From Streptomyces sp. NBC_00154 (lineage in GTDB: Bacteria; Actinomycetota; Actinomycetes; Streptomycetales; Streptomycetaceae), in contig NZ_JAPEMI010000001.1 of NCBI RefSeq assembly GCF_026342835.1, forward strand, positions 496,001-560,000: DNA of 64,000 bases. Reading direction: 5' to 3'. Below the pieces are notes generated by a model. It did not search any database, had not been told where the DNA came from, and saw nothing but the letters and a program-made list of their open reading frames with translations. The translations under genes were made by a program, and so were the position numbers. Below, in pieces: positions 18,057-27,213 of the stretch. The number at the start of each line of letters is the position of its first letter. The first letter of the stretch is position 1.

Positions 18057-18113
18057 GGCCGGGCGGATTGACCTGGATGCCCTGTTACGACATCGAGGCC
18101 AGTCCGCCCGGCC
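18057..18113. terminator. Hairpin downstream of the alpha-mannosidase gene
   Basis: GGCCGGGCGGA (18057-18067) and TCCGCCCGGCC (18103-18113) are perfect 11-base arms around a 35-base loop, 51 bases after the alpha-mannosidase stop. Likely ends that operon and insulates the peptide-transport promoter between 17,916 and 18,056. Confidence 0.6.
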
Positions 18114-18163
18114 TGTTTCCGCCGGTCCGTCGGGGCCCTACCCCCGCCCCGTCCCGGCCCCGC

Positions 18164-21100
18164 TCAGCGGCGCGTCAGTCGCACCGTGACCAGCTCGAAC
18201 GGGCGCAGCGACAGCTGTACGCCCCCCTCCACCCGCACCGGCACGTTGCCCTCGGCGAGCGGCCGCTCCAGCAGGTCGGTCACCTTCGGATCGGCGAACT
18301 CGAAGCCGATGCCGAGCCGGACCCTGGCACGGCCGCCGGTCGACTCGTAGAGCCGTACGACGACATCGCCGCTCGCGTCGTCCGCCAGCTTGACGGCGCT
18401 GACCACGACCGCGTCGTTGTCCACGGTCACCAGCGGCGCCACCGTACGGTCACCGGCGACCCGGCGCTCCGGCAGGTTGATCCGGAAGCCCTCACGGACC
18501 GCGTCACCGATCGTGGCGCCCGGCGCGAGCGCATGGCGGAAGCGGTGCACGCCCTGGTCGGTCTCCGGGTCGGGGAAGCGCGGGGCGCGCAGCAGTGAGA
18601 CCCGGACGGTGGTGGTCGTCCCGGCATTCGAGTCGCGGACGGTACGGGTCACGTCGTGGCCGTACGTCGAGTCGTTGACGAGCGCGACGCCCCAGCCCGG
18701 CTCCTCCAGGTGGACGAAGCGGTGGTTGCAGGCCTCGAACTTGGCGGCCTCCCAGCTGGTGTTGGTGTGGGTGGCCCGGTAGAAGTGCCCGAACTGGGTC
18801 TCGGAGGCGTACCGCTCGGCGTGGATGTCCAGCGGGAACGCGGCCTTCAGGAACTTCTCCGTCTCGTGCCAGTCGACCTCGGTGTCGATGTCGAGCCGCT
18901 TGGCGCCCGGGGAGAGCGTCAGCACCTGGGTGACCCGGGAGTCGCCGAAGCTGCGGACGATACGGACGCCGACCGCGCCCTCGTCCTCGACGGGGGTGAG
19001 CTCGTCGAGCTCCGTCAGATCCGTGACGGTGTTGCGGTAGAACGCGTCGACGTCCCAGGCGTCCCACATGTTCGGGAAGTCCGGGTGGATCTGCAGCAGG
19101 TTCGCGGCCTGCCCGGGCGCCACGGTCTCGCGCTCGGCACCGATGTCGTACGCGGACACCACCAGGCCGCGGCCGTCGATCTCCACCTGGAGCAGGCCGT
19201 TGTCGAGCACGTAGCCGCCGCCCTCGCGCGGTGCCTGCCGGCCCGGGCTGCCGACCGTGACGGCCCCGGCGCCACCGGCCGGAACCCCGCCGCGGGTGTG
19301 CGGCGCGGAGTTGAAGACAAGCAGCTCCGCCGATGCGGGGTCCCCTGCCAGGGCGCGCTGCGCGGCGGCGACGATGCCGTTCAGTTCATCGGCGACGGCC
19401 GCGTACGTCTTCTCGGCCTCGCGGTGCACCCAGGCGATCGACGAACCGGGCAGGATGTCGTGGAACTGGTGCAGCAGCACCGTCTTCCAGATCCGGTCCA
19501 ACTCCGCGTACGGGTAGGGGAACCCGGTGCGCACGGCGGCGGTGGCGGCCCACAGCTCGGCCTCGCGCAGCAGGTGCTCGCTGCGACGGTTGCCCTGCTT
19601 GGTCTTCGCCTGGCTGGTGAGGGTGGCGCGGTGCAGTTCCAGGTAGAGCTCGCCGACCCACACCGGGGCGTTCGGGTACTCCGCCTCCGCCTTGGCGAAG
19701 AAGTCGGCGGGCGTCTCCCAGGTCACGGTGGCCGACCCTTCGAGGCTGCGCATCCTGGCCGCCTTCGCGACCATCTCGCGCGTGGTGCCGCCGCCTCCGT
19801 CGCCCCAGCCGGTCGGCGCGAGGGAGTGCCGGGCGACGCCCTTGTCCTTGAAGTTCTTCGCCGCGTGGGCGATCTCGCTGCCCTTCATCGAGCAGTTGTA
19901 GGTGTCGACGGGCGGGAAGTGGGTGAAGATCCGGGTGCCGTCGATGCCTTCCCACTGGAAGGTGTGGTGCGGGAACTTGTTGGTCTGGCTCCACGAGATC
20001 TTCTGGGTGAGCAGCCACTTGGAGCCGGCGGCCTTGATGATCTGCGGCAGACCGGCGGCGAAGCCGAAGGTGTCGGGCAGCCACGCCTCGTCGTTCTCGA
20101 CACCGAACTCGTCGAGGAAGAACCGCTTTCCGTGCACGAACTGACGGGCCATCGCCTCGGAGCCCGGCATGTTCGTGTCGGACTCGACCCACATGCCGCC
20201 GGACGGCACGAACCGTCCGTCCGCCACGGCCTTCTTGACCTTGGCGTAGACCTCGGGGCGGTGCTCCTTGATCCAGGCGAACTGCTGGGCCTGGGACATC
20301 GCGAAGACGAAGTCGGGCTCGTCCTCCAGCAGGGCCGTCATGTTGGACGTCGTGCGGGCGACCTTGCGGACCGTCTCGCGCAGCGGCCACAGCCAGGCGG
20401 AATCGATGTGCGCGTGACCGACGGCGCTGATCCGGTGCGCGGACGGCTCGGCGGGGGCCGCGAGGACCGTGGCGAGCTCGGCGCGGGCGGCGGCCGCGGT
20501 GCCGTTCACGTCCTGCAGGTCGACCCTGTCGAGAGCCCGGCCGACGGCACGCAGGACGTCCCAGCGGCGGGCGCCCTCGACCGGAAGTTCCGCCATGAGT
20601 TCGCCGAGCACCTCCAGGTCCTGGACGAGGTTCCACACGTTCTCGTCGAAGACGGCGAGATCCATCCGGGCGAGGGTGTACTGCGGTTCGCTGCCCGCGG
20701 TCTCCTTGTCACCGAGCTGCGTCGGCAGAAAGGGGTGGTAGTCGAGTATGACCGGGTTGGATGCGGCCTCGATGTGCAGCAGCACGTCCTCGCCGCCCGC
20801 GACGGGGGCGCCGATGCGCACCCACTGATTGCGCGGGTTGAGGCCCTTCACCGGGGTGCCGTCGGGCCGGTAGACAAGGCCCTCGCACTGGAAGCCGGGC
20901 ATGTTCTCGTCGAAGCCGAGGTCGAGGAGCGCCTCGACGGTGCGGCCCGCCCATGCCTGCGGGACGGTTCCGGAGACCCGGAACCAACTGGTGCCCCAGG
21001 GCGCGCCCCACCGGTCGCCGACCGCGATGGACACGGCCGGGGCCGCGAGGCCCTCGGCGACGGGGACGGGCTCACCCGGCGCGGTCCAGACCGCGACGTC

Positions 21101-21193
21101 CAGCGGTACGGACTCCGGGTGGACGGCAGGCCGGATGCGCTCGTCGAGAACGCGCTTGAGGCGGGCTTCGACCAGGGTGCGGTCGTCATGCAT
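18164..21193 (-). CDS. GH38 alpha-mannosidase
   Basis: A 1009-residue cytosolic glycoside hydrolase of family 38, releasing alpha-mannose from mannosides or N-glycan fragments. The metal motif GHAHIDSAWLWPL begins at residue 259; the catalytic nucleophile is Asp374 in WLPDTFGF; an N-terminal Ig-like domain and C-terminal beta domains complete the family layout at normal length. ATG 21193 has GGAG eight bases upstream. It is the last gene of the LacI-controlled sugar operon and lacks a signal peptide, so it should act on imported saccharides. Confidence 0.93.
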   Translation of the reverse strand: MHDDRTLVEARLKRVLDERIRPAVHPESVPLDVAVWTAPGEPVPVAEGLAAPAVSIAVGDRWGAPWGTSWFRVSGTVPQAWAGRTVEALLDLGFDENMPGFQCEGLVYRPDGTPVKGLNPRNQWVRIGAPVAGGEDVLLHIEAASNPVILDYHPFLPTQLGDKETAGSEPQYTLARMDLAVFDENVWNLVQDLEVLGELMAELPVEGARRWDVLRAVGRALDRVDLQDVNGTAAAARAELATVLAAPAEPSAHRISAVGHAHIDSAWLWPLRETVRKVARTTSNMTALLEDEPDFVFAMSQAQQFAWIKEHRPEVYAKVKKAVADGRFVPSGGMWVESDTNMPGSEAMARQFVHGKRFFLDEFGVENDEAWLPDTFGFAAGLPQIIKAAGSKWLLTQKISWSQTNKFPHHTFQWEGIDGTRIFTHFPPVDTYNCSMKGSEIAHAAKNFKDKGVARHSLAPTGWGDGGGGTTREMVAKAARMRSLEGSATVTWETPADFFAKAEAEYPNAPVWVGELYLELHRATLTSQAKTKQGNRRSEHLLREAELWAATAAVRTGFPYPYAELDRIWKTVLLHQFHDILPGSSIAWVHREAEKTYAAVADELNGIVAAAQRALAGDPASAELLVFNSAPHTRGGVPAGGAGAVTVGSPGRQAPREGGGYVLDNGLLQVEIDGRGLVVSAYDIGAERETVAPGQAANLLQIHPDFPNMWDAWDVDAFYRNTVTDLTELDELTPVEDEGAVGVRIVRSFGDSRVTQVLTLSPGAKRLDIDTEVDWHETEKFLKAAFPLDIHAERYASETQFGHFYRATHTNTSWEAAKFEACNHRFVHLEEPGWGVALVNDSTYGHDVTRTVRDSNAGTTTTVRVSLLRAPRFPDPETDQGVHRFRHALAPGATIGDAVREGFRINLPERRVAGDRTVAPLVTVDNDAVVVSAVKLADDASGDVVVRLYESTGGRARVRLGIGFEFADPKVTDLLERPLAEGNVPVRVEGGVQLSLRPFELVTVRLTRR

Positions 21194-21250
21194 GAGGGTG
21201 ACTCCGTGGTGGGTTGGGGTGCGGGTCCGGTTGCGTGGGGCCGGGGTGCG

Positions 21251-22504
21251 TCAGCGGACCTGGTCCGGGGTGAGGACATCGGTGATCCCGCGGGCGGTCA
21301 GGTGTTCCTTGTTCCCGGCCTGGCTCGCGAGGACGGCGGTGGGCCGGACCCCGTCCGCGGTGAGCCGGGCGAACGCCTCGAAGAACGCGCCGCCGGGGGC
21401 GCATGTGGAACGCCGGGGCGCGGTGTCGTCGTCTCCGGTGTCGACGACAAGTGCGGTGGTGCGGGGCGCCGGGCGGTACTCCGTGCCCCGCCGGTCCGCC
21501 ACGATCCCGGCGATGGCCTCCCCGGCCGGTTTGACCTGCCGGTCATTGGTCAACAGGCCCAGGCTGTATTCGAGTTCGGGGAAGTCGGCCAGCGACCGGG
21601 ACACGTCGTGGGAGCACCACCAGGTGATGCCCCACACGTCCTCGCAGTCCAGGGCGTTCGCCACGGTCGCCTCGGTGAACGCGGCCGCGTGCTCGGCGGG
21701 AACGAGCGGAGCCGGGGCGCCGACCTCCTGCAGCCAGACGGGCCGGTGCGGGTCGGTGGCCCACGCCTTGGACAGTTCGATCAGATAGGCGGCGTGGTGC
21801 TCGGTGGCGGTCCCGGTTCGGCCGTGCCGTTGGGCGGTGCCGTTGAAAACCCACGAGTGCACGGCGGTGACCGCGCCGATCCGGGCCGCGTGGGCGGGCG
21901 TGAACGCGTGGTCGTCCTGATACCAGGCGGCGTCGTACTCGGCGTGCAGATGGAGCCTGCCCGGCGCTCCCTCCTCGCAGGCGTCGAGCAGGGTGCGCAG
22001 CCAACGACCTGCCTGTTCGGGGGTGATGATGTCCGGGTCGGGGTGCGGGGGGCCGGAGAACTGATTGATCTCATTGCCCAGCGTCATACCGAGGAAGTTC
22101 GGTCGGTCGGCGAGGGCTGCGGCGAGCGTTCGCAGGTATTCGACCTGGCCCGCCACCACGTCCGGGTCGGTGAAGATGTTGCGCCGGTGCCAGGTCTGCG
22201 TCCATGCGGGCAGGAAGTCGAAGCTCGACAGGTGTCCCTGCAGTCCGTCCACATTGACGTCGAGGCCGCGCTCGGCCGCGGCGTCGGCGAGCTGGACGAG
22301 CTGCTCGACGGCGCGCGGCCGGATCAGGGTGCGGTTGGGCTGGAAGAGCGGCCAGAGCGGGAAGACCCGGATGTGGTCGAGGCCGAGGCCTGCGATCGAG
22401 TCCAGGTCGGCGCGCACGGCGTCGAGGTCGAAGTCCAGCCAGTGGTGGAACCAGCCCTGGCTGGGTGTGTAGTTGACGCCGAAGCGCAGCGGGGAGTGAG
22501 GCAT
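21251..22504 (-). CDS. Clan GH-A glycoside hydrolase (mannanase/mannosidase-like)
   Basis: A 417-residue TIM-barrel hydrolase. FGVNYTPSQGWFHHW opens the barrel; acid/base Glu lies in TLGNEINQFSG and the nucleophile Glu in VWLQEVGAP, the usual GH-A spacing. TRITWWCSHDV-like sequence (GITWWCSHDVSRS) lines the sugar site. No signal peptide, so intracellular. The frame is open farther upstream, but ATG 22504 starts directly before the conserved barrel. Mannoside activity is inferred from its place between the importer and the alpha-mannosidase; family (GH5, GH2-like or another) is not resolved. Confidence 0.8.
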   Translation of the reverse strand: MPHSPLRFGVNYTPSQGWFHHWLDFDLDAVRADLDSIAGLGLDHIRVFPLWPLFQPNRTLIRPRAVEQLVQLADAAAERGLDVNVDGLQGHLSSFDFLPAWTQTWHRRNIFTDPDVVAGQVEYLRTLAAALADRPNFLGMTLGNEINQFSGPPHPDPDIITPEQAGRWLRTLLDACEEGAPGRLHLHAEYDAAWYQDDHAFTPAHAARIGAVTAVHSWVFNGTAQRHGRTGTATEHHAAYLIELSKAWATDPHRPVWLQEVGAPAPLVPAEHAAAFTEATVANALDCEDVWGITWWCSHDVSRSLADFPELEYSLGLLTNDRQVKPAGEAIAGIVADRRGTEYRPAPRTTALVVDTGDDDTAPRRSTCAPGGAFFEAFARLTADGVRPTAVLASQAGNKEHLTARGITDVLTPDQVR

Positions 22505-22557
22505 ACGGTACGGGTGTCCTGGTTCTGTGGTGCGAAGGGGCGGGAAAGGCCGGGCGG

Positions 22558-23418
22558 TCAGCCCTTGACGGCGCCTTCGCCGACGCCCCGGAAGAAGAAA
22601 CGCTGCAGGCAGGCGAAGAGCACGATGAGCGGGAGCACGGCGATGATCGTGCCTGCGGCGACGAGCCGTTCGTCGTTCGCGAACGTGCCGTGCAGATAGT
22701 TCAGCCCGATGGTCAGGGTGAAGTTCGCCGGGTCGCTCAGCACGATCAGCGGCCACAGGAAGTCGTCCCAGGCCCCCATGAAGGCGAAGATCGCTACGAC
22801 GGCAAGGGTTCCTCTGACCGAGGGAAGGGCGACCCAGAAGAACCGCTGCCAGACATTGGCACCGTCGACGAACGCCGCCTCCTCCACCTCGTGCGGAAGG
22901 TTGAGGAACGCGTTGCGCATCAGCAGGACGTTCATCGCGGCGACGGATCCCGGCAGCAGCACACCGATCAGGGTGTTGTTCAGACCGAGCTCACGCATGG
23001 TGGTGAATTGGGCGATGATGATGCCCTCGACGGGTACGAGCATGGCGAGGATGAACGCCAGCGTCGCGGCCCTGCGCCCCCGGTACCGCATCCTGGCCAG
23101 CGCGTAGCCGGCCAGTGCGGAGCCGACGCAGTTGGTGACCACATTGGCGGTCGCCACCTTGACGGAGTTCAGCGCGTAGTCCCAGACCGGGATGGTCTCG
23201 GCGACCCGCGTGTAGTTGTCCAGGGTGGGGTGGCCGGGGAAGAACTTCGGCGGGGAGCTGAAGATGTCCTCGCCGGGCCCCTTGAGGGAGGTCGAGAGCT
23301 GCCACAGGAACGGTCCGACGGTCAGCGCGAGTACGGCGAACAGCAGGACGTATCGCAGCAGGAGCTGCCATACCGGGATGCGGCGGCCGTCGGCGTCGGT
23401 GAGGGGCAGGATGCTCAT
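22558..23418 (-). CDS. Carbohydrate ABC transporter permease (MalG type)
   Basis: A 286-residue permease with six membrane segments and the CUT1 EAA motif EEAAFVDGANVWQRFFWVALP. The N-terminus is MSILPLTDADGRRIPVW; ATG 23418 overlaps the other permease stop by four bases. Upstream extension of this frame overlaps the MalF-type gene and is rejected. Confidence 0.93.
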   Translation of the reverse strand: MSILPLTDADGRRIPVWQLLLRYVLLFAVLALTVGPFLWQLSTSLKGPGEDIFSSPPKFFPGHPTLDNYTRVAETIPVWDYALNSVKVATANVVTNCVGSALAGYALARMRYRGRRAATLAFILAMLVPVEGIIIAQFTTMRELGLNNTLIGVLLPGSVAAMNVLLMRNAFLNLPHEVEEAAFVDGANVWQRFFWVALPSVRGTLAVVAIFAFMGAWDDFLWPLIVLSDPANFTLTIGLNYLHGTFANDERLVAAGTIIAVLPLIVLFACLQRFFFRGVGEGAVKG

Positions 23419-24410
23419 GCGTCCTCCTTGCGGTCGGCGCGGAGCACCAGGAGCATCAGGGCGACCGTCACGACGAAGATGACGACGGAGATCGCGGAGG
23501 CATAGCCGACCCGCCCGGTCAGTCCGGTGCCGACGCGCTGGACCAGCATCACCAGGGTGGTGTCCTCGCCGGCCGGGCCGCCGGAGGGACCTGCCATCAG
23601 ATAGACCTCGGAGAACGCCTTGAAGGCGGCGACCGACGCCAGCGCGCCGACGAGGACCATGGTGGAGCGGACGGCGGGAACGGTCACGGTGAAGAACCGG
23701 CGAACGGCGCCGGCACCGTCCACGGAGGCCGCCTCGTGGAGTTCCCTGGGGACGTTGGCCAGCGCGGCCAGATAGATGATCATGTAGTAGCCGAGGCCCT
23801 TCCAGACCGTGACCGTCATCGCGCTGAGCAGCAGCAGCCACTGGTCGCTCAGGAAGCCGACCCTGCCGATCCCCACCGCCTCCAGTACCGCGTTGACCAG
23901 CCCCCGGTCGTCGAGCATCCACACCCAGATCAGCCCTACGACGACGATGGAGGCGACGACGGGGGTGTAGAAGGCGGAGCGGAAGAACGTGATGCCGGGG
24001 ATGTTCCGCTGGACGAGCATCGCCAGGAGCAGCGGCAGGAGAACGAGGGCGGGGACGACCCCGACCACGTACAGCGTGCTGTTCCGCAGCCCGATCCAGA
24101 ACATCTCGTCGTGGATCAGCTCCTGGAAGTTCGCCAGGCCGACGAACTTCCCGGGCATCAGCGTCCGGCGGTCCGTGAAGGCGTTGACCAGGGTGCTGAA
24201 GAACGGGAACAGGCTGAAGGTTCCGACGACGAGCAGGCCGGGGGCCGCGAACAGCCACGGGCTGGAGGGGAGATGGCGGCGTATCCGGTGACCGGGGAGC
24301 CGGCCGGACCGGCGGTCGCCGGGACGTGCGCCCCGGGCCGCCGGTACCGCTGTGCCGCTGTCCCGGATCGGCGGAGATGCCGTGGCCGATTTCACGAGGG
24401 GGGTCTTCAC
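23415..24410 (-). CDS. Carbohydrate ABC transporter permease (MalF type)
   Basis: A 331-residue permease, first hydrophobic segment at SSPWLFAAPGLLVVGTFSLFPF and CUT1 EAA loop HEAASVDGAGAVRRFFTVTVP. The frame extends to 24464, but that would overlap the binding-protein gene; GTG 24410, seven bases after its stop, is chosen although its ribosome site is weak (translational coupling likely). A downstream GTG at 24394 is also possible. No ATPase gene is present, so a shared MsiK-like ATPase elsewhere is expected. Confidence 0.88.
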   Translation of the reverse strand: MKTPLVKSATASPPIRDSGTAVPAARGARPGDRRSGRLPGHRIRRHLPSSPWLFAAPGLLVVGTFSLFPFFSTLVNAFTDRRTLMPGKFVGLANFQELIHDEMFWIGLRNSTLYVVGVVPALVLLPLLLAMLVQRNIPGITFFRSAFYTPVVASIVVVGLIWVWMLDDRGLVNAVLEAVGIGRVGFLSDQWLLLLSAMTVTVWKGLGYYMIIYLAALANVPRELHEAASVDGAGAVRRFFTVTVPAVRSTMVLVGALASVAAFKAFSEVYLMAGPSGGPAGEDTTLVMLVQRVGTGLTGRVGYASAISVVIFVVTVALMLLVLRADRKEDA

Positions 24411-24417
24411 AGGGGGC

Positions 24418-25704
24418 TCAGCTCTGCTGCAGCAGCCGGTCGCAGGCCTTGACAGCGTTGTCAAGAGCTTCCTTGGGGCTCTGCTTGCCCTGCAGCGCCT
24501 TCGCCACCTGGTTGCGCAGCTCGGTCTTCATCTGGTCACTGAAGAGCACCGGCGTGTAATTGACCGCCGTTTTGAGGGACTTGGCGGCGGCGATCCGGAC
24601 CCGGGTCACGTCGGTGCCGTCCTCCTCGGTGAAGTACGGGTCGTCGAGGGATCCGGCGGTGCTCGGGAAGATGGCGACCTGCTTCGCGAAGTCCATCTGC
24701 CGCGTCGCGTCGGTCACGTAGTGGGCGAAGGCCACGGCCGCCGGCTTCTGCTTCGTCTGCGCGTTCACCATGACGCCCATGACGTACATGTTGGCCTTGC
24801 CGGTGCTGCTGATCTGGTCGGTGATCCCGATGTTCTTGTAGAGACTCGGGGCCTGCTTCTTGAAGTTCTCCAGGTCGAGTGCGCTGCCCGGGTTCATCGC
24901 CACGGACCCGGTGAGGAACTTGTGGCCGGACGACTCGGGGGTCGCCGTCAGCGCCTGCGGGTCGAGCGCCTTGGCGTCGTACAGCTCCTTGTAGTGGGTG
25001 AGCAGTTCGACACCCTTGGCGTCATTGAAGGCGAAGCCCGTACCTTCCTTGTTCATCAGCTGTCCGCCGTAGCGGCCGAAGTCCTCGATGGTGGGCACGT
25101 TGGCCAGCGTGGCGACCTTGCCCTTGCTCTTCGTGGCCAGTTCCAGACCTGCGTCGAAGAGTTCGTCGTAGGTGGTCGGCGGCTTCTCGGGGTCGAGTCC
25201 GGCGTCCTTGAAGAGGGACTTGTTGTAGAAGAGCGGTCCGGTGTTGAGGTACCAGGGGAAGGCGTAGGTCCCTTCCATGCCCGGTATCCGGTGGCTCTGC
25301 CAGGCGCCCGGCAGGTACTCCTTGCGGTACTTCGCCGCCGCCTTGTCGAGGTCCAGTGCGAGCCCCGCCTTGGCCAGTGGTGCGACCAGGTCGGGCGAGA
25401 CATTGACGACGTCCGGCAGCGTGCCGCCGGCCGCGTCGGCACTGATCTTGTCCGCGTAGCCCTCGGCCGGCCGGTCGACCCACTTGACCTCGGTGCCCGG
25501 GTACTTCTTCTCGAAGTCCGCGATCACCCCGTTGAAGTAGTCCTTGAAGTTCGCCTGCAGGTTCCAGGTCTGGAAGGTGATCTTTCCTTCGACCTTGCCG
25601 GAGGCGTCGGACGAGCTGTCGCCGGATCCGCCTCCGCACGCGCTCAGCGGCAGGACGGTGGCGAGTACGGCGGCAGCGGCTACTGCTCTGCGGGAGATAC
25701 GCAC
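24418..25704 (-). CDS. Carbohydrate ABC transporter substrate-binding lipoprotein
   Basis: A 428-residue SBP_bac_1 (cluster B, sugar) lipoprotein. The signal peptide VRISRRAVAAAAVLATVLPL leads to the lipobox LSAC followed by a GGGSGDSSSD linker; the mature part starts KITFQTWNLQANFKDY. GTG 25704 follows AAGGAG with nine bases spacing. It is first in the operon, directly downstream of the LacI operator region. Mannose-containing oligosaccharides are the likely ligand given the two hydrolase genes. Confidence 0.92.
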   Translation of the reverse strand: MRISRRAVAAAAVLATVLPLSACGGGSGDSSSDASGKVEGKITFQTWNLQANFKDYFNGVIADFEKKYPGTEVKWVDRPAEGYADKISADAAGGTLPDVVNVSPDLVAPLAKAGLALDLDKAAAKYRKEYLPGAWQSHRIPGMEGTYAFPWYLNTGPLFYNKSLFKDAGLDPEKPPTTYDELFDAGLELATKSKGKVATLANVPTIEDFGRYGGQLMNKEGTGFAFNDAKGVELLTHYKELYDAKALDPQALTATPESSGHKFLTGSVAMNPGSALDLENFKKQAPSLYKNIGITDQISSTGKANMYVMGVMVNAQTKQKPAAVAFAHYVTDATRQMDFAKQVAIFPSTAGSLDDPYFTEEDGTDVTRVRIAAAKSLKTAVNYTPVLFSDQMKTELRNQVAKALQGKQSPKEALDNAVKACDRLLQQS

Positions 25705-25892
25705 GGTGAACGGCTCCTTTGCTCGGACCAGGCGTGCGGACGACAGGCCGAGGCCGATGACGCTCCGGCTGCGTACGCCCAGCAGACCTTCCAATGCACA
25801 CGGCGCAAAGTCAATACATTCGCTTGAAGTTAGCCTCAACTTTCCAGATACTTGCAGGTCAGAGCGGTATATGGAGCTATTGACGACGCTTG

Positions 25893-25932
25893 ACTAATGC
25901 GCTTTAGAGGTCCTGCACTCAAGCGCATTAGT
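25893..25932. promoter_or_regulatory. Paired LacI-type operator between the mannoside operon and its regulator
   Basis: ACTAATGCGCTT (25893-25904) and its exact complement AAGCGCATTAGT (25921-25932) lie 28 bases centre to centre. Each arm is itself nearly symmetric about GCGC (compare TAATGCGCTTTA), as LacI-family half-operators are. The site is 189 bases before the binding-protein start and 112 bases before the lacI-type start, so one regulator could control both directions. Confidence 0.75.
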
Positions 25933-26043
25933 TGACCGAGCACTTCGGTCGACCAAAGCGCCGGCAAGGCTTACGATGCACCGGGGGCGAGTGAGCACCA
26001 CGCCTCCCAGGAGCGACGGGGAACGCAGGAAGAGGGGCACCGG

Positions 26044-27135
26044 GTGACACCGAAGGGGCTGCCGGCCGAGGAGACCCGGCCGGCAAGGCGCACACCCGCG
26101 CGACGGCCGACCATGAAGGACATCGCCCAGCGCGCCGGAGTGTCGGAGAGCGCGGTCTCCTTCGCGCTCAACGACCGCCCCGGCGTCTCGGAGATCACCC
26201 GGGACCGGATCCGGCGCGTCGCCGAGCAGTTGGGCTGGCGGCCGAGCACCGCCGCCCGCGCACTGTCGGGTGAGGGGTCGGCCACCGTGGGGCTGGTCGT
26301 GGCGCGCCCGGCGGCGAGCCTGGGCGTGGACTCGTTCTTCCTCCAGCTGATCTCCGGCATCCAGGAGGTGCTGGCCGAGCGTCAACTCGGGCTGCTCTTC
26401 CAGGTGGTGGAGGATGTGGAGGCCGAGTGCGCCGTCTACCGGCGCTGGTGGGCGGAGCACCGCGTCGACGGGGTGCTCGTCGTCGATCCCCGTACGGACG
26501 ACCCCCGCCCCGGCCTGCTGGACGAACTCGGGCTGCCCGGAGTCGTGATCGGCGCTCTGCCCGGCAGCGACACGGGTCCGCACCCGGGGCTCTCGCAGGT
26601 ACGCGCGGACGATGCGGGCGCCATGGCGGCGATCGTCGGCCGGCTGCACGAGCTGGCCCATCGGCGCATCGTGCACATCGCGGGGCTGCCTTCCCTCGCC
26701 CACACCGACCGGCGCATCCGCTCCCTGCGTATCGAGGCCGACCGGCGCGGGCTGGCCGAGGCCCACTCGGTGACCACGGACTACTCCGACACGGAGGGCG
26801 CGGCCGTCACACGCAGAGTCCTGGAACGGTCCACGCCGCCGACCGCGATCATCTACGACAACGATGTGATGGCCGCAGCCGGAGCCACGGTCGTCGCGGG
26901 CCTCGGCCGCTCCGTTCCAGGCGACGTCTCGGTCGTGTCGTGGGAGGACTCCGCGCTGTGCCGGCTGACGGTGCCCTGGCTGACCGCGCTGTCCCGGGAC
27001 ACGGTCGCGTTCGGACGGATCGCCGCACGCGAGCTGACCGCACTGCTCGACGGCGGTGCGGCCCGCACCGTGCAAGTACCGCTGCCCGGGCTGATCGAGC
27101 GCGGAAGTACGGCACCGGCGCCCGGCGGCCCATGA
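26044..27135 (+). CDS. LacI-family transcriptional regulator
   Basis: A 363-residue repressor. The helix-turn-helix and hinge are MKDIAQRAGVSESAVSFALN at residues 24-43 and RVAEQLGWRPSTAARAL after it; the periplasmic-binding-like effector domain follows (VGLVVARP to the C-terminus). A 23-residue N-terminal extension results from GTG 26044, which has AGGAAG upstream; ATG 26113 at the helix-turn-helix is a possible shorter start. It is divergent from the mannoside importer operon and probably its repressor. Confidence 0.92.
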   Translation: MTPKGLPAEETRPARRTPARRPTMKDIAQRAGVSESAVSFALNDRPGVSEITRDRIRRVAEQLGWRPSTAARALSGEGSATVGLVVARPAASLGVDSFFLQLISGIQEVLAERQLGLLFQVVEDVEAECAVYRRWWAEHRVDGVLVVDPRTDDPRPGLLDELGLPGVVIGALPGSDTGPHPGLSQVRADDAGAMAAIVGRLHELAHRRIVHIAGLPSLAHTDRRIRSLRIEADRRGLAEAHSVTTDYSDTEGAAVTRRVLERSTPPTAIIYDNDVMAAAGATVVAGLGRSVPGDVSVVSWEDSALCRLTVPWLTALSRDTVAFGRIAARELTALLDGGAARTVQVPLPGLIERGSTAPAPGGP

Positions 27136-27213
27136 GGCGGGCGGCATGGCTGACGACTGACGCCCGTACCTCTATGGGGTGTCTCATACGCTGCCTGAGC
27201 CCACCGAGCGCCT

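Noticed and set aside
18656..22699. 1347-codon plus-strand frame opposite the mannosidase operon
   Set aside because: Same shadow effect; the opposite strand carries intact GH38, GH-A and permease motifs over its full length.
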